In this document: positions 1 to 10,928 of the stretch, piece after piece
Layout: every line of letters begins with the position of its first letter
Numbering within the stretch: the stretch's first letter is position 1
Source: Rubripirellula reticaptiva
GTDB taxonomy: Bacteria > Planctomycetota > Planctomycetia > Pirellulales > Pirellulaceae
DNA length: 64,000 bases
Reading direction: 5' to 3'
Assembly (NCBI RefSeq): GCF_007860175.1
Contig: NZ_SJPX01000001.1
Location: 496,001-560,000, forward strand
The notes under the pieces: model-generated
The model's database searches: none
The model's input: only the letters and a program-made list of their open reading frames with translations
What the model was told of the DNA's origin: nothing
Made by a program: the position numbers and the translations under genes

Positions 1-878
1 GCATGGTATTTCCCGTGTCGACGCACAACTATGAAATTCGCTACTGGCTAGCAGCGTCGGGAATCCATCCTGGTTTCTACAACGAGCAAAACATTCAAGG
101 CACCGTAGACGCAGATGTGATCCTGTCGGTCACTCCTCCGCCACAAATGCCGTCGACCTTAGAAGCCGGCACGATTCTGGGCTACTGCGTCGGTGAACCC
201 TGGAATCAGAAAGCCGTTGTCGATGGAATTGGTGTTCCCGTCACAACGAACTATGACATCTGGAAAAACAACCCCGAGAAAGTGTTCGGGGTTTCCGAGC
301 AGTGGAACGAGAAGTATCCGAACACGCACATCGCCGTCGTCAAAGCGTTGATCCGAGCCGGCAAATGGCTCGATGAAAAAGACGCAGATGGCAACTTGGT
401 GAATCGCCAGGAAGCTTGTCAGATTTTGAGTAAGAAGGACTACGTCGGAGCTGACGTGGGCGTGATCGAAAAATCCATGTTGGGAACGTTCGTCTTTCAG
501 AAAAGCGACGTTCGACCGATGCCCGATTTCAACGTTTTCTTTGACCACCAGGCAAGCTTCCCTCACTACAGCGACTGCGTGTGGTTTCTAACCCAGATGC
601 GTCGTTGGGGACAGATTACCGAACCCAAGCCGGCCAGTTGGTACGCCGAAACGGCCAAGAAAATCTACAAGCCGTCTATCTACCGCAAAGCTTCGGCGAT
701 GCTGGTTGCCGAAGGCAAGGTCGACGCGGACGCGTTCCCGGCCGCCGACTACGACGGCTATCGCGAACCGACTTCGGAATTCATTGACGGCAACACCTAC
801 GACGCAAAAGACCCAATCGGCTACATCAACAGCTTTACGATTGGGAATAAAGAAGATAGCACGCTCGAGAAGCAGTAG
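1..878 (+). CDS. nrtA: Nitrate ABC transporter substrate-binding protein, NrtA/CmpA family (5' end cut off by window)
   Basis: This is the C-terminal 291 residues of a periplasmic nitrate/nitrite/bicarbonate-binding protein. The frame is open from the window edge, and its first complete codon is at 3. The visible ATG there is internal, because the protein begins in mid-fold with '[19 protein letters not shown]', a central NrtA/CmpA block. The signal peptide lies outside the window. Downstream blocks '[17 protein letters not shown]' and '[16 protein letters not shown]' are typical of the NrtA group rather than generic SsuA/TauA proteins. It heads the transporter operon with nrtB, two ATPases and the reductases. 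Bicarbonate-binding CmpA is the main alternative, but the nitrate and nitrite reductases downstream favour nitrate. Confidence 0.9.
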   Translation, partial: MVFPVSTHNYEIRYWLAASGIHPGFYNEQNIQGTVDADVILSVTPPPQMPSTLEAGTILGYCVGEPWNQKAVVDGIGVPVTTNYDIWKNNPEKVFGVSEQWNEKYPNTHIAVVKALIRAGKWLDEKDADGNLVNRQEACQILSKKDYVGADVGVIEKSMLGTFVFQKSDVRPMPDFNVFFDHQASFPHYSDCVWFLTQMRRWGQITEPKPASWYAETAKKIYKPSIYRKASAMLVAEGKVDADAFPAADYDGYREPTSEFIDGNTYDAKDPIGYINSFTIGNKEDSTLEKQ

Positions 879-1024
879 CTCGAAAACAGCACGTGATGAG
901 TCACTCGCTGACACTTCGACGGCAGCAAATGATCGCGACCGTCCATAGGCCGAACGTTCTCGATCGGTTGACCGCCTCAATCGGTCGAGTTTGTGAAGCG
1001 GCCATGAAGGGTCGGGTGCTGTGG

Positions 1025-1066
1025 TCCGGTGCCCGTCGCCCGGCCCGGCCGCGGATCGTTTTTTTT
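1025..1066 (+). terminator. GC-rich block followed by T8 between nrtA and nrtB
   Basis: A very GC-rich stretch (1025-1055) runs straight into eight T residues (1059-1066), 24 bases before the nrtB start. The layout resembles a leaky intrinsic terminator or attenuator that would give more binding protein than transporter. I can find only short pairings inside the block (for example TCCG with CGGA), so a stable stem is not demonstrated. Confidence 0.25.
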
Positions 1067-1089
1067 GAAACATACAAGGTTTGAGACTT

Positions 1090-2205
1090 ATGAACTGGCG
1101 TGGTAAAGCTCTTCGATTTTGTGAAGTCACGGGTATGCCCGTTCTAGAACCCTTTGTCCGGCTTGCTGCGGGAGAGGATCCCAAGGAGCAATTGGCAGGT
1201 ATCGCCAAGTATGTGCTGTTGCCAGCGGTTGCCGTCGCAATCTTTCTTGCGATGTGGTCAGCCGCAGCAAAAACGATCATCACCGAAAGTGGCGAATTGC
1301 CCAGCCCAACTGCCACTTGGCTGGCAGGTAAGGAGTTGTTCGCGATGCATCAACAACAACGCGCCGACGATGCGGCAAAGAAGCAAGACAAGTTAATGCA
1401 AGCTGTACAGTTCATGGTCGATGCCAAAAAGCTTGAACGCCGAGCGTCCTCGGCCAACGATACAGACAAAACAACTTTGCTTTCCAACGCTTTGATTTTA
1501 AAGAAAAAGGCCGTTCAAGCTGCCAACTATACGCCGACAAGTGCGCCCACATTTGTCGATCAGATCTTCACAAGTTTAAAGACCGTCTTCTTCGGATTCA
1601 TCCTTGCAACCGTGATCGCGGTGCCCGTAGGCGTGCTTTGCGGCATGAGTTCTTGGTTCAATGCGGCGATGACACCGTTTATCCAAATCTTCAAACCCGT
1701 GTCGCCACTTGCATGGCTTCCGCTTGCCGCGGTCGTGATCATTTGGGCGTACCGAAATTCACAGCCGGGCGAGACCTTCTTTGACAAAGCATTCTTGATC
1801 TCGGCGGCGACAGTTTCTCTTTGCTCGCTCTGGCCAACCTTGGTCAACACGACGCTCGGCGTCGCGAGCGTTGACAAAGATTACTTGAACGTTGCTCGCG
1901 TCTTGAAATTGTCTTGGTGGCAGAAGCTCTACAAGATCATCTTGCCAGCAAGTCTTCCCCTGATGTTCGCGGGACTTCGAATCAGTTTGGGTGTTGGTTG
2001 GATGGTTCTGATTGCGGCCGACATGTTGGCACAGAATCCAGGACTCGGAAAGTTCGTTTGGGATGAATTCCAAAACGGCTCCTCACTGACCTACGCTCGG
2101 ATCGCTTTCAGCGTAATCGTCATTGGAGTGATTGGACTGGTTCTCGATCGCACCATGATCTGTTTGCGAAACCTGGTCAGCTTTGGCAATCCGGCGGCCG
2201 CTTGA
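1090..2205 (+). CDS. nrtB: Nitrate ABC transporter permease NrtB
   Basis: Inner-membrane permease of the NrtABCD importer, 371 residues. The ATG at 1090 has AAGG ten bases upstream. A TTG three codons earlier is possible. The C-terminal half carries the permease fold and the EAA-like coupling loop that meets the ATPases ('LPASLPLMFAGLRISLGVGW' then 'ADMLAQNPGLGKFVWDEFQN'), as in the NrtB/SsuC group. One membrane segment lies near residues 40-60. About 95 mostly hydrophilic, lysine- and alanine-rich residues then separate it from the remaining segments (from about 155), which makes the protein longer than typical NrtB. It follows nrtA and precedes both ATPase genes. Confidence 0.9.
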   Translation: MNWRGKALRFCEVTGMPVLEPFVRLAAGEDPKEQLAGIAKYVLLPAVAVAIFLAMWSAAAKTIITESGELPSPTATWLAGKELFAMHQQQRADDAAKKQDKLMQAVQFMVDAKKLERRASSANDTDKTTLLSNALILKKKAVQAANYTPTSAPTFVDQIFTSLKTVFFGFILATVIAVPVGVLCGMSSWFNAAMTPFIQIFKPVSPLAWLPLAAVVIIWAYRNSQPGETFFDKAFLISAATVSLCSLWPTLVNTTLGVASVDKDYLNVARVLKLSWWQKLYKIILPASLPLMFAGLRISLGVGWMVLIAADMLAQNPGLGKFVWDEFQNGSSLTYARIAFSVIVIGVIGLVLDRTMICLRNLVSFGNPAAA

Positions 2206-2316
2206 GAGATGCGTCTTTCACGGATGTAACTTTGCTTCGGATCTCGCATGAAGCGAGAAAGTGAGCGATCGCCAGGGACGGCGTTTTTGATTCAAATTTT
2301 TGCCTGTGAGTTCAAG

Positions 2317-3270
2317 ATGAGTGTTGTAGTTCGACCATCGCCTTCCATTGAAACTCGTGTTGCCCCCCAACGCCCCGAAACGATCCTGTCGTTGAAAAAT
2401 GTAGGTAAGGGATTTGGTAGCGGAGTGACTCGAACGGAGGTTTTAACGAACATCAATTTGAATGTCCGCGAAGGCGAATTCCTGGCCGTCGTCGGGTTCT
2501 CGGGCAGCGGCAAGTCGACCTTCATGAAGTTACTGGCGGGTTTGGAGACACCCGACACCGGCCAACTATTGATGAATGGTTTACCGATCGCCGGCCCCAG
2601 TCCTGATCGTGGACTGGTGTTTCAAAATTACTCGTTGCTGCCGTGGCTAACGGTGCGAGGAAACATCGCGTTGTCAGTCGATAGCGTGTTTCGAAGTTGG
2701 CCCAAAGCCGAACGACGCGATCATGTCGAAAAGTTCATTGAAATGGTCGGTCTGGGTCATGCCGCCCATCGTCGGCCGCATGAACTATCCGGTGGGATGC
2801 GACAACGCGTCTCCCTTGCCCGAACGCTGGCAATGAAACCCAAGATTTTATTGCTAGATGAACCGCTGTCCGCACTCGATGCGCTTACTCGATCGGTGCT
2901 GCAAGAAGAGATCCTGAAGATCTGGGAGGAAGAGCGGCAGACCTGTGTGATGATCACCAACGATGTTGATGAGGCGATCTTGGTTGCCGACCGGATCGTT
3001 CCGCTTAACCCAGGACCTAACGCGTCGCTGGGTCCGACCTTCACAGTCGAACTCGACCGGCCGCGACGGGCAACGGAACTCAACCACAACACGACATTTC
3101 GCGGACTACGTAACGCGGTAACCAACTACTTAGTCGCCGTACGCCAGAAAAACCGTGACGACGAAGCAGCCGCATCAACGGCACCAAAAATCGAACTTCC
3201 GGACTTACAACCACGCAGCCTGGCGCTGCCTCGCAAGTCAACGACGAACCGACCGATCGTCACCAGCTAA
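2317..3270 (+). CDS. nrtC: Nitrate ABC transporter ATPase (NrtC-like, without a fused binding domain)
   Basis: Cytoplasmic ATPase, 317 residues from the ATG at 2317. An in-frame ATG at 2248 would add 23 residues that do not resemble the family. Visible motifs: Walker A 'GFSGSGKST', signature LSGGM at 157-161, Walker B 'ILLLDEP'. The usual H-loop histidine is asparagine here (N215 in 'MITNDVDEA'). The last 45 residues are a low-complexity tail. Cyanobacterial NrtC has a C-terminal substrate-sensing domain, and this protein does not. It probably pairs with the next ATPase as a heterodimer on NrtB. The C label rests on position and the 'LNPGP' stretch, so an equally fair name is nitrate transporter ATPase. 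Confidence 0.85.
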   Translation: MSVVVRPSPSIETRVAPQRPETILSLKNVGKGFGSGVTRTEVLTNINLNVREGEFLAVVGFSGSGKSTFMKLLAGLETPDTGQLLMNGLPIAGPSPDRGLVFQNYSLLPWLTVRGNIALSVDSVFRSWPKAERRDHVEKFIEMVGLGHAAHRRPHELSGGMRQRVSLARTLAMKPKILLLDEPLSALDALTRSVLQEEILKIWEEERQTCVMITNDVDEAILVADRIVPLNPGPNASLGPTFTVELDRPRRATELNHNTTFRGLRNAVTNYLVAVRQKNRDDEAAASTAPKIELPDLQPRSLALPRKSTTNRPIVTS

Positions 3271-3293
3271 ACACCTCAAATAGAAAGCATTCA

Positions 3294-4145
3294 ATGGCCG
3301 GTTACGTCGAAATGTATCGCCTCGGAAAAACCTACGACACGCCCAACGGGCCTGCCGTGATTGTCGAGGACTTTAATCTGAACATGCAGCAAGGCGAATA
3401 CATTTGCTTGCTCGGTCACTCGGGGTGCGGCAAGTCAACAGTGCTGTCGATGGTGGCGGGGCTCAACGAAATCACGGATGGCGGAGTCGTCGTTGCCAAC
3501 CACGAAATTGACGGTCCCGGACCGGACCGTGGTGTTGTTTTTCAATCACCGTGTCTGATGCCATGGATGACAGCCATGGACAATGTGTTGCTGGGCGTCA
3601 ATCAGGTTTACCCGCACGGTACGACGAGTCAGAAACGCGACATTGCAGGTTACTACCTGACGCTGGTCGGTTTGGGCAACAGTCTAGGCGTGCGTGCCAG
3701 TTCGCTAAGCCAAGGAATGCAACAAAGGGTCGGCATCGCAAGAGCGTTCGCGTTGAAACCCAAGATGTTGTTGCTAGACGAACCGTTCGGAATGCTGGAT
3801 TCACTGACCCGCATGGAACTGCAAGAGATCCTTCTTGAGATCTTAAAAAGAGACAAGATCACGACATTGATGATTACGCACGATGTCGATGAAGCGTTAT
3901 TCATGAGCGACCGTGTGGTCATGATGACCAACGGGCCACGCGCCCGAGTTGGAAAAATCATCGACGTTCCGTTTGACAGGCCACGAGTTCGTGCCGACGT
4001 GCTCGATCACCCCGAGTACTACGACTATCGAGCCGACATGATCCGATTCTTGGAAGACCAAGATCACAAAAAGCTAAAGGCTGACGCCGAAAAACTTGAG
4101 GCTCTCAAAGCCAAAAACGCCCAAGAATTGCAGCAACAAGCATGA
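3294..4145 (+). CDS. nrtD: Nitrate ABC transporter ATPase NrtD
   Basis: Second ATPase of the importer, 283 residues. It has Walker A 'GHSGCGKST', Walker B '[12 protein letters not shown]' and a normal H-loop ('MITHDVDEA', H196). Its signature is LSQGM (138-142) instead of LSGGQ/M. In a C-D heterodimer this altered signature would face the site with the altered H-loop of the upstream ATPase, leaving the other site canonical. The C-terminus is a charged, lysine- and alanine-rich helix. Its stop overlaps the start of the GAF gene (ATGA at 4142-4145), implying coupled translation. Confidence 0.88.
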   Translation: MAGYVEMYRLGKTYDTPNGPAVIVEDFNLNMQQGEYICLLGHSGCGKSTVLSMVAGLNEITDGGVVVANHEIDGPGPDRGVVFQSPCLMPWMTAMDNVLLGVNQVYPHGTTSQKRDIAGYYLTLVGLGNSLGVRASSLSQGMQQRVGIARAFALKPKMLLLDEPFGMLDSLTRMELQEILLEILKRDKITTLMITHDVDEALFMSDRVVMMTNGPRARVGKIIDVPFDRPRVRADVLDHPEYYDYRADMIRFLEDQDHKKLKADAEKLEALKAKNAQELQQQA

Positions 4146-4999
4146 TCGCGCCACCCAACCTATTGAGTGACTCCCTTCTGGTCGATGCCCGAACTTACAA
4201 GGTCGATGAATCAAGGATTCTAAACCCTGATGATTCAGCACTGTGTCGGTTGGCGGTCAAGTCAATTGTCACCGGGATGGCAGAGGTACTGACCGGCGAT
4301 GACCAGTCAGATCCTGTCGGCGCAGCGCTAGCGATTCCGATTTACCGCAATCATGCGATCATTAGCATTGCCGTTCTCGCGATTGCTCCCAAATCGGCCG
4401 GCACCGGCGTTTTCGAAATTTGGGAGCCCGTTGATCCGTACGAAGAACTGCGGCTTCGTGGCGGCTACTTCGCACAGCTCGAGAGGTTTTCAAACGTCAG
4501 TTCGTTTGTTCGATTTGAAAAGGGCAACGGTTTGCCGGGACAAGTTTGGTCGCTTGCAAAAAGCGTCATCCATGACGATCTACCCAACCATGTGGGATTC
4601 CTGCGAGCGGCGGGCGCGTCGGCCGGACTGCTTAGCACCGCAATCGGGATCCCTGTGATCAACCAGACGCTGTTATCGGCTGTCGTGATGATCAGCTCGT
4701 CCTCGAATCCAATCGCTAAAGCATTTGAGATATGGACGGTCGAAGAGGGCCGCTTCGTGCTTGATTCGTCGGCATATCAATCGGATGGAGAATCCGGCCG
4801 AATTGCGTTGGGTTCAACGCTGTCACTCGGCGAGGGTCTCCCCGGACTCGCTCGCCAACACGAGGGCGCCGTGACGACAGACAGCACCACCGCCCTGGCC
4901 TCCGGCCGAGTCGATGGTCAACCAACTTTTAGTGGCGGATTGGCTATTCCCTTCTATGTCGGCAACGAACTGAATAGTGTCGCAACGCTGTGCTTTTAA
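4142..4999 (+). CDS. Tandem GAF-domain protein of the nitrate cluster
   Basis: Soluble 285-residue protein whose ATG overlaps the nrtD stop. It shows an internal duplication: FEIW at 91-94 and 195-198, GLPG at 130-133 and 232-235, and an 'IP' core strand at 65-66, 170-171 and 269-270. GLPG followed by a helix is typical of GAF ligand-binding domains, so I read two GAF units, permuted so that the last strand of the second unit ends the protein. I see no DNA-binding, kinase or phosphodiesterase domain. Its place between the transporter ATPase and the reductases suggests a sensor or allosteric partner for nitrate/nitrite or redox state. That role is inferred only. Similar GAF genes next to nitrate genes in planctomycetes are, to my knowledge, uncharacterised. 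Confidence 0.75.
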   Translation: MIAPPNLLSDSLLVDARTYKVDESRILNPDDSALCRLAVKSIVTGMAEVLTGDDQSDPVGAALAIPIYRNHAIISIAVLAIAPKSAGTGVFEIWEPVDPYEELRLRGGYFAQLERFSNVSSFVRFEKGNGLPGQVWSLAKSVIHDDLPNHVGFLRAAGASAGLLSTAIGIPVINQTLLSAVVMISSSSNPIAKAFEIWTVEEGRFVLDSSAYQSDGESGRIALGSTLSLGEGLPGLARQHEGAVTTDSTTALASGRVDGQPTFSGGLAIPFYVGNELNSVATLCF

Positions 5000-5042
5000 C
5001 CTAGATGTCTCACAAATTCGGCACGTCCTCCAATCGACAAAT

Positions 5043-6761
5043 ATGTCTTCTTCGCTTCCCATTATCGATCCCTCGACGGACTTGATTGGTCAACTTTTGG
5101 CTGAGCAACAATCGTTGTCGGCCGTTGAGCAGTTTAGTTCGTTCCACGCGGGACTCGACAAGAGCGACGCCGCCAATTTGGTGCCAGAAGCCCCGGCACA
5201 AGAACGCTACTACCGAAACCTGCTACCCGCATCGCCACCTGGTCCAGACCAACAGTTTGCGTTCGAAGTCGATTTGGACAAATGCAGTGGCTGCAAAGCT
5301 TGCGTCGTCGCCTGTCACACTCTTAACGGTCTAGAAGAAGATGAAGCGTGGCGGCGTGTCGGTACGTTGACGATCGGCGAAACCCTGATTGACGACGAAC
5401 TGTCTCCTACCCTGCCCGCGATCCAGCACGTCACGACGGCCTGTCATCACTGCGAAGATCCAGGTTGCTTGAACGGGTGCCCTGTCAAGGCGTACGAAAA
5501 AGACCCTGTCACCGGAATCGTGCGTCATTTGGACGACCAGTGCATCGGATGCAAGTACTGCACAATGATGTGCCCTTATGAAGTCCCCCAGTACAGCGAC
5601 CGTCTTGGCATCGTACGAAAGTGCGACATGTGCCACCAACGACTTTCGGCTGGCGAAGCCCCTGCCTGTGTTCAAGCATGTCCAAACGAAGCCATTGCAA
5701 TCACCGTCGTTCAGCGCGGACTGCAATTCGGCGACGACACTACGCTAGCCCCCGGCGCTCCGCTTTCCAGCATCACCCAGCCCACCACTCAGTACAAATC
5801 GTCGCGTAACGCAGCTGTTGAATCGGCGATGCCGCAAGATGCTAGTGTTGATCACGTTGCTGAAAGCCACTGGCCACTGGCGGTGATGCTGGTCGCAACT
5901 CAAGCTGCCGTTGGAATGATCATTGTTGAACGCCTGGTAACGCTGTCATGGCTGGTAACTGGCCACGACACGTCAATCGACGTCACACGCTGGACGGCAC
6001 TTACCGCACTGTTGGTCGGTGGCATTGGTTTGAACATTGCTCCACTGCACCTAGGCAAGCCACTAAGAGCCTGGCGAGTCTTCCTGGGTTTAAGAACAAG
6101 CTGGCTTAGTCGCGAGGCCATCATCCTTGGCAAGTTCATGGGACTCCTCGGCCTGGCAACCGGATTGCTATGGATGCCAGTGCTTGCTGACTACGTACCC
6201 AGTCGCATCACCGAACTGATCCCGTCATGGGCAGGTAGTGCCGCGCTTGCGGGATCGATTCCTTTGGGAATCGCAGGATTGTTCAGCAGCGGGATGATCT
6301 ACGTCGCGACCAAACGCCGACTGTGGCGGATGAGCCGAACCATGACCCGATTCTTTGGCTCGAGTGCACTGATTGGAATTTGCAGCGTAGCGATGATCAT
6401 TGGGCCTGGCTCGACATCGATGGCCCTTGCAGCGATCGCGGCGATTTTGATGGCTGCAAAACTGGCATGGGAATGGAAGACGCACTTGGGATCACAATCC
6501 AAACGCAGCAGTACCGAGGACGCTCGCAGCCACCGTCTGGTGATCCGCGAGCTGAAGGAACTGGCGAGTGCACGAATTCTGACCGCAGCCGTGTCCATCG
6601 TGCTGTTGTTGGTTGGAAGCACTGACATGTTGAGTTCGACCTACGTCAGATTTGGCATCTTTGCTTTAGCCTCAATCAGCCTGCTGGCCGGAGAGCTTGT
6701 CGAACGCTTGTTGTATTTTTCAAGCGTCGTTTACGATCGCATGCCGGGGACATTTCGATAA
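5043..6761 (+). CDS. Fused DmsB-like four-cluster ferredoxin and DmsC-like membrane anchor
   Basis: 572 residues from the ATG at 5043. An earlier in-frame ATG at 4977 lies inside the GAF gene. The N-terminal part has four cysteine groups of the DmsB/NarH type: '[11 protein letters not shown]' (C81-C91), '[13 protein letters not shown]' (from C134), '[11 protein letters not shown]' and 'CDMCHQ...ACVQAC'. The part from about residue 275 has about eight hydrophobic segments like DmsC, the quinol-oxidising anchor of DMSO reductase-type enzymes. It sits directly upstream of the nitrate reductase catalytic gene (2-base gap). It could therefore carry electrons from membrane quinol, or from another donor, to nitrate reductase. 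No Tat signal is visible, so the Fe-S part probably faces the cytoplasm. Confidence 0.85.
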   Translation: MSSSLPIIDPSTDLIGQLLAEQQSLSAVEQFSSFHAGLDKSDAANLVPEAPAQERYYRNLLPASPPGPDQQFAFEVDLDKCSGCKACVVACHTLNGLEEDEAWRRVGTLTIGETLIDDELSPTLPAIQHVTTACHHCEDPGCLNGCPVKAYEKDPVTGIVRHLDDQCIGCKYCTMMCPYEVPQYSDRLGIVRKCDMCHQRLSAGEAPACVQACPNEAIAITVVQRGLQFGDDTTLAPGAPLSSITQPTTQYKSSRNAAVESAMPQDASVDHVAESHWPLAVMLVATQAAVGMIIVERLVTLSWLVTGHDTSIDVTRWTALTALLVGGIGLNIAPLHLGKPLRAWRVFLGLRTSWLSREAIILGKFMGLLGLATGLLWMPVLADYVPSRITELIPSWAGSAALAGSIPLGIAGLFSSGMIYVATKRRLWRMSRTMTRFFGSSALIGICSVAMIIGPGSTSMALAAIAAILMAAKLAWEWKTHLGSQSKRSSTEDARSHRLVIRELKELASARILTAAVSIVLLLVGSTDMLSSTYVRFGIFALASISLLAGELVERLLYFSSVVYDRMPGTFR

Positions 6762-6763
6762 CG

Positions 6764-9037
6764 ATGAGTACCGCAATCAAGCCTACCAAGGCCTCAGCGT
6801 CGCTAACGCAAACCACGAACGAAGCCGCGCGTCGGTCGCTGCCCCAGTTCCTGCAAGCACGCAGCGGCAAGATGACTCGAGAGCTGCTGCTAAGTCCTGG
6901 CCAACATGGCCTGGGTATGACGCCCGCGTCGTTGGTGGCTGACACGACAACGACCGCGGTGTGCGGATACTGCAGCACTGGATGCGGATTGCGATTGCAT
7001 GTGCTTGATGGCGAAGCCGTTGGATTGACGCCCGAGACCAACTATCCCGTCAATCTTGGGATGGCCTGTCCTAAGGGCTGGGAAGCTCTTCGAGTCCTTG
7101 AATCCGACGACCGTGCACGCGTCCCCAAAGTCCGACGTGCCGATGGCCAGATGGATTCGGTTTCCTGGGATGATGCACTCAACCTGTTCACCGATCGGTT
7201 CAAAGCAATCCAAGCCGAGCATGGTAACGATTCCGTTGCATTTCTTAGCACCGGACAGATTCCGTCCGAGGAGATGGCATTCCTGGGAGCCTTGGCCAAG
7301 TTCGGAATGAACATCAAGCACGGCGACGGCAACACTCGTCAGTGCATGGCTACCGCGGTTGCCGCGTACAAAGAATCGTTCGGATTTGACGCACCGCCAT
7401 TCACGTACGACGACTTCGAACAGAGCGATTGCCTTGTCTTTATCGGCGCGAATCCATGTATCGGACATCCGATTCTTTGGGAGCGAGTGCTTCGCAACAA
7501 AAACAACCCTGAGATCATTGTCATTGATCCGCGCCGCACGGAAACGGCCATGTCCGCGACCGAGCATCTGCAACTCAGTCCAAAGAGCGACCTGGCGCTG
7601 CTGTACTCGATCACTCACTGTTTGATCGAAGGCGGTTTCGTCGACCAAACATTCGTTGAAGCACACACTGATGGCTTCGAAGCGTTACGCAGCCACGTTT
7701 CACGTTTTGATGCCGAAACCGTGGCGGCATCATCCGGCATCTCGGCCGAACAAATCCGCCGGGTTGCAGCAAAGATTGGCAAGGGTGACGCAGTTTCGCT
7801 GTGGTGGACGATGGGTGTCAACCAAAGTTACGAAGGCACTCGAACAGCGCAAGCGATTATCAACATTGCGTTGATAACGGGGAACATTGGCCGGCCAGGT
7901 ACGGGCGCCAACAGCATCACCGGCCAGTGCAATGCGATGGGATCTCGATTATGGAGCAACACCACCAACCTATTCGGACATCACAAGTTCGAAAACGCCG
8001 ATGATCGTTCCAAGGTTGCCGAAGCACTGCAAATTTCCGTCGACACGATCCCAACCGAAGGAAGCTGGTCGTACGATCAAATCATGGAAGGCATCCGCGC
8101 GGGCGAGATCAAGGGACTATGGATCATCGCCACCAACCCGGCACATAGCTGGAGCAATCAAGAGGACGCACGGGAACTTCTTGACCAACTCGATTTCCTG
8201 GTTGTCCAAGACATGTACGACTCCACAGAAACCGCACATCACGCCGACTTGATCCTGCCCGCCGCCGCGTGGGGTGAAAAGGAAGGAACGTTCATCAACA
8301 GCGAACGCCGGTACGGACTGCTAAAGAAAGTTCGCAAAGCCCCCGGCGAAGCCCTTGCAGACTTTCAAATCTTTCGTGCGATCGCTCACTACTGGGGTGT
8401 CGGCGAAATGTTCAAACAGTGGACGCATCCCGAGGCCGTCTTTCGAATCATGCAACGTGCCAGCGCAGGCTCGCCGTGCGACATCACCGGAATTACCGGT
8501 TACGAACAAATTGACCGCAGCGGCGGTGTGCAGTGGCCATGGTCGGCCGCGGATGCCGAGAACTGCGGGGATGTGGATCCGCCGGTCCAACGGCGACTTT
8601 TTTCCGACGGAGAGTTTTGCCATCCCAACGGCAAAGCAAGGTTGATCGTCGATGAAATCACGCCCCCTCCAGAGGCGCCCGATGCTGAATATCCAACGAT
8701 GTTGTTGACGGGCCGCGGAACCGTTAGCCAGTGGCATACACAAACACGAACCAGCAAGAGCCCGGTGCTTAGAAAACTCTATCCCAATCATTCCTACATC
8801 GAAATTCATCCCGACGATGCGACCACGATCGGCGTCGCCAATGGTGATCGCGTCCGTGTGACGTCTCGCCGAGGTTCGATCTTGGTTGATGCGATGATCA
8901 CGCCGACCATTCGAACCGGACAAGCGTTCATGCCAATGCATTACGCAACCACCAACCAGTTGACGCTAAGCCATTTTGACCCGCACAGTCGTCAACCGAG
9001 CTACAAGAATTCTGCTGTTCGAATCGAGAAAGCGTAA
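6764..9037 (+). CDS. nasA: Assimilatory nitrate reductase, molybdopterin catalytic subunit (Nas/Nar B type)
   Basis: Reduces nitrate to nitrite, 757 residues. C67, C70, C74 and C102 ('CGYCSTGC' ... 'MACPKGW') ligate the N-terminal 4Fe-4S cluster. C194 in '[10 protein letters not shown]' fits the molybdenum-ligating cysteine of the Nap/Nas group. The C-terminal domain ('[20 protein letters not shown]' onward) is the molybdopterin-dinucleotide binding fold. The N-terminus has an RR pair but no hydrophobic signal, so the enzyme is expected in the cytoplasm, unlike NapA. It is shorter than enzymes carrying an extra C-terminal 2Fe-2S domain. The Fe-S/anchor protein lies 2 bases upstream and the nitrite reductase 5 bases downstream. 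A formate dehydrogenase is the main alternative and is unlikely in this context. Confidence 0.9.
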   Translation: MSTAIKPTKASASLTQTTNEAARRSLPQFLQARSGKMTRELLLSPGQHGLGMTPASLVADTTTTAVCGYCSTGCGLRLHVLDGEAVGLTPETNYPVNLGMACPKGWEALRVLESDDRARVPKVRRADGQMDSVSWDDALNLFTDRFKAIQAEHGNDSVAFLSTGQIPSEEMAFLGALAKFGMNIKHGDGNTRQCMATAVAAYKESFGFDAPPFTYDDFEQSDCLVFIGANPCIGHPILWERVLRNKNNPEIIVIDPRRTETAMSATEHLQLSPKSDLALLYSITHCLIEGGFVDQTFVEAHTDGFEALRSHVSRFDAETVAASSGISAEQIRRVAAKIGKGDAVSLWWTMGVNQSYEGTRTAQAIINIALITGNIGRPGTGANSITGQCNAMGSRLWSNTTNLFGHHKFENADDRSKVAEALQISVDTIPTEGSWSYDQIMEGIRAGEIKGLWIIATNPAHSWSNQEDARELLDQLDFLVVQDMYDSTETAHHADLILPAAAWGEKEGTFINSERRYGLLKKVRKAPGEALADFQIFRAIAHYWGVGEMFKQWTHPEAVFRIMQRASAGSPCDITGITGYEQIDRSGGVQWPWSAADAENCGDVDPPVQRRLFSDGEFCHPNGKARLIVDEITPPPEAPDAEYPTMLLTGRGTVSQWHTQTRTSKSPVLRKLYPNHSYIEIHPDDATTIGVANGDRVRVTSRRGSILVDAMITPTIRTGQAFMPMHYATTNQLTLSHFDPHSRQPSYKNSAVRIEKA

Positions 9038-9042
9038 ACACA

Positions 9043-10863
9043 ATGTCCAAAGAATCATTTACTGAAGAACAGAAACAATACTTGTCGGGATTCACGTTCG
9101 GCGCCGATGTGGCGCGTGCAGTGAGTGGGTTGCCGGTACTTAGCGGCAATGGCGGACACGCCAAAGCAATGCTGTCGATCGGCAACGGAAAACCGACCGT
9201 CAATGGTCAACCAATGCCGACCGGTCCTGAACGAATCGCTTTGCAGGCTCAAGCTGACACCGAAGCATCTGGACGAAAACTTTGCAAAGAGGAAATCGCA
9301 AAACGCGATAAAAACCCGCTCGACATGTGGGACGAAATCGTGGCGAGGTCCAAGTCGAATCAATTCCCCAAGGGCACAGATGTTTTCTTGACCAAATGGC
9401 AAGGGCTGTTCTACGTCGCACCGGCGCAGGATTCGTTCATGTGTCGGATGCGGATCCCCGGCGGATTAATGCATGCGTGGCAGTTTCGCGGACTGGCTGA
9501 TTTGAGCGACGTTTCGGCTGGCGGATACGTGGACGTGACAACGCGAGCCAATTTGCAATTGCGTGAGATTCCTGCTGATCAAGCCGCCAACATTTTGTAT
9601 GGTCTTCGCGAACTTGACATCATTACCCAAGGATCGGGAGGCGACAACATTCGCAATTGCACTGCAAGCCCTCTATCGGGAATCGATGACAGCGAGCTGA
9701 TCGAGACCATTCCGTTTGCCAAGCGGATGCACCACCACATCCTGAACCATCGCGAGATGTTTGGGTTGCCGCGAAAATTCAACATCGCGTTCGATGGCGG
9801 TGGCCGCATCAGCGCGTTAGATGATACGAACGACATTGGATTCCACGCGGTGCAAGTGAATTTCGCCGAGGCGTCCGACGATTTGCCCGAAGGCGTTTAC
9901 TTTCAATTGACACTAGGCGGGATCACCGGACACAAGGATTTCGCTCGTCCAACGGGTGTCCTGTTGCGTCCGGACGAGTGTGTCCAAGTTGCGGGCGCGA
10001 TCGTGAAAGTATTCGTAAAAAGTGGCGATCGAACAGACCGCAAAAAAGCACGACTGAAGTATGTCTTGGACGACTGGGGTTTCGACAAGTTCATTGCCGC
10101 CGTCGAAGAAGAAATGCAAACGACGCTACGCCGAGTCGACGCAGCAAAGCTAACACACGCCCATGTTGAAGACCGATCCGCCCATATTGGGTTTCATCGC
10201 CAATCGCAAGCAGAACGCCAATACGTCGGCGTGGTGCTGCCAGTCGGACGCCTGACCAGCGATCAGACGCGAGGGTTGGCGGACATCGCCGAGTCGTTCG
10301 GAAACGGAGAAATCCGTTTGACCGTATGGCAAAACTTGATCATTCCGAACATTCGCGACTGTGACGTTGACAAGGTCAAGACAGCCATCGAAGCGATCGG
10401 ACTTGGTTATCAAGCCAGTTCATTCCGCGCCGGCTTGGTCGCCTGCACTGGCAGTTCTGGATGCAAGTTTGCCGCCGCCGACACAAAATCCGACGCGATG
10501 AAAATTGCCATTGCTCTGGAAAATCAATTCCAACTCGATCAACCAATCAACATCCACGTCACCGGCTGCCACCACAGTTGTGCCCAGCACTACATCGGCG
10601 ACATCGGTTTGATCGGATGCAAAGTCCAGCGCGGTGACGACATGATCGACGGCTACCACATTCATGTTGGCGGTGGTTGGGGCGATCGCCAAGGGATCGC
10701 CAAACTGCTGGTTGAATTTGTACCAGCCGATGACGTTGCCGAAGTGGTGGCGTCAATTATCGGCAGCTACCTGGACAACCGATCCGACGATGAAAGTTTC
10801 GTTGCATTTGTCAATCGTCAAGACATCGATGACCTGAAGACGCTGTTGGCCGCGCACGCCTAG
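9043..10863 (+). CDS. nirA: Ferredoxin-type nitrite/sulfite reductase, siroheme protein (NirA)
   Basis: Six-electron reduction of nitrite to ammonium, 606 residues. The siroheme/4Fe-4S ligands are C468, C474, C509 and C513 (CX5C, 34 residues, CX3C; 'CTGSSGCK' and 'TGCHHSC'). Two ferredoxin-like and two siroheme half-domains can be followed ('[18 protein letters not shown]', '[10 protein letters not shown]', later '[13 protein letters not shown]'). Residues 6-17 ([12 protein letters not shown]) resemble residues 11-22 of the flavoprotein encoded next. Context selects nitrite over sulfite: it directly follows nitrate reductase. Electron donor candidates are ferredoxin or the downstream flavoprotein. 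Confidence 0.88.
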   Translation: MSKESFTEEQKQYLSGFTFGADVARAVSGLPVLSGNGGHAKAMLSIGNGKPTVNGQPMPTGPERIALQAQADTEASGRKLCKEEIAKRDKNPLDMWDEIVARSKSNQFPKGTDVFLTKWQGLFYVAPAQDSFMCRMRIPGGLMHAWQFRGLADLSDVSAGGYVDVTTRANLQLREIPADQAANILYGLRELDIITQGSGGDNIRNCTASPLSGIDDSELIETIPFAKRMHHHILNHREMFGLPRKFNIAFDGGGRISALDDTNDIGFHAVQVNFAEASDDLPEGVYFQLTLGGITGHKDFARPTGVLLRPDECVQVAGAIVKVFVKSGDRTDRKKARLKYVLDDWGFDKFIAAVEEEMQTTLRRVDAAKLTHAHVEDRSAHIGFHRQSQAERQYVGVVLPVGRLTSDQTRGLADIAESFGNGEIRLTVWQNLIIPNIRDCDVDKVKTAIEAIGLGYQASSFRAGLVACTGSSGCKFAAADTKSDAMKIAIALENQFQLDQPINIHVTGCHHSCAQHYIGDIGLIGCKVQRGDDMIDGYHIHVGGGWGDRQGIAKLLVEFVPADDVAEVVASIIGSYLDNRSDDESFVAFVNRQDIDDLKTLLAAHA

Positions 10864-10928
10864 TTCGGACCTGATCCCTGTAAGTTCTTGCGGATTCCAT
10901 TTCCTCAACCTCCTTCGACAAGACTGTC

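Noticed and set aside
893-1084. 63-codon forward frame between nrtA and nrtB
   Set aside because: No homology, no ribosome site, and it runs across the GC-rich/T8 element just before nrtB.
588-1316. 242-codon minus-strand frame over nrtA/nrtB
   Set aside because: Antisense to conserved transporter genes with a composition typical of a shadow frame.
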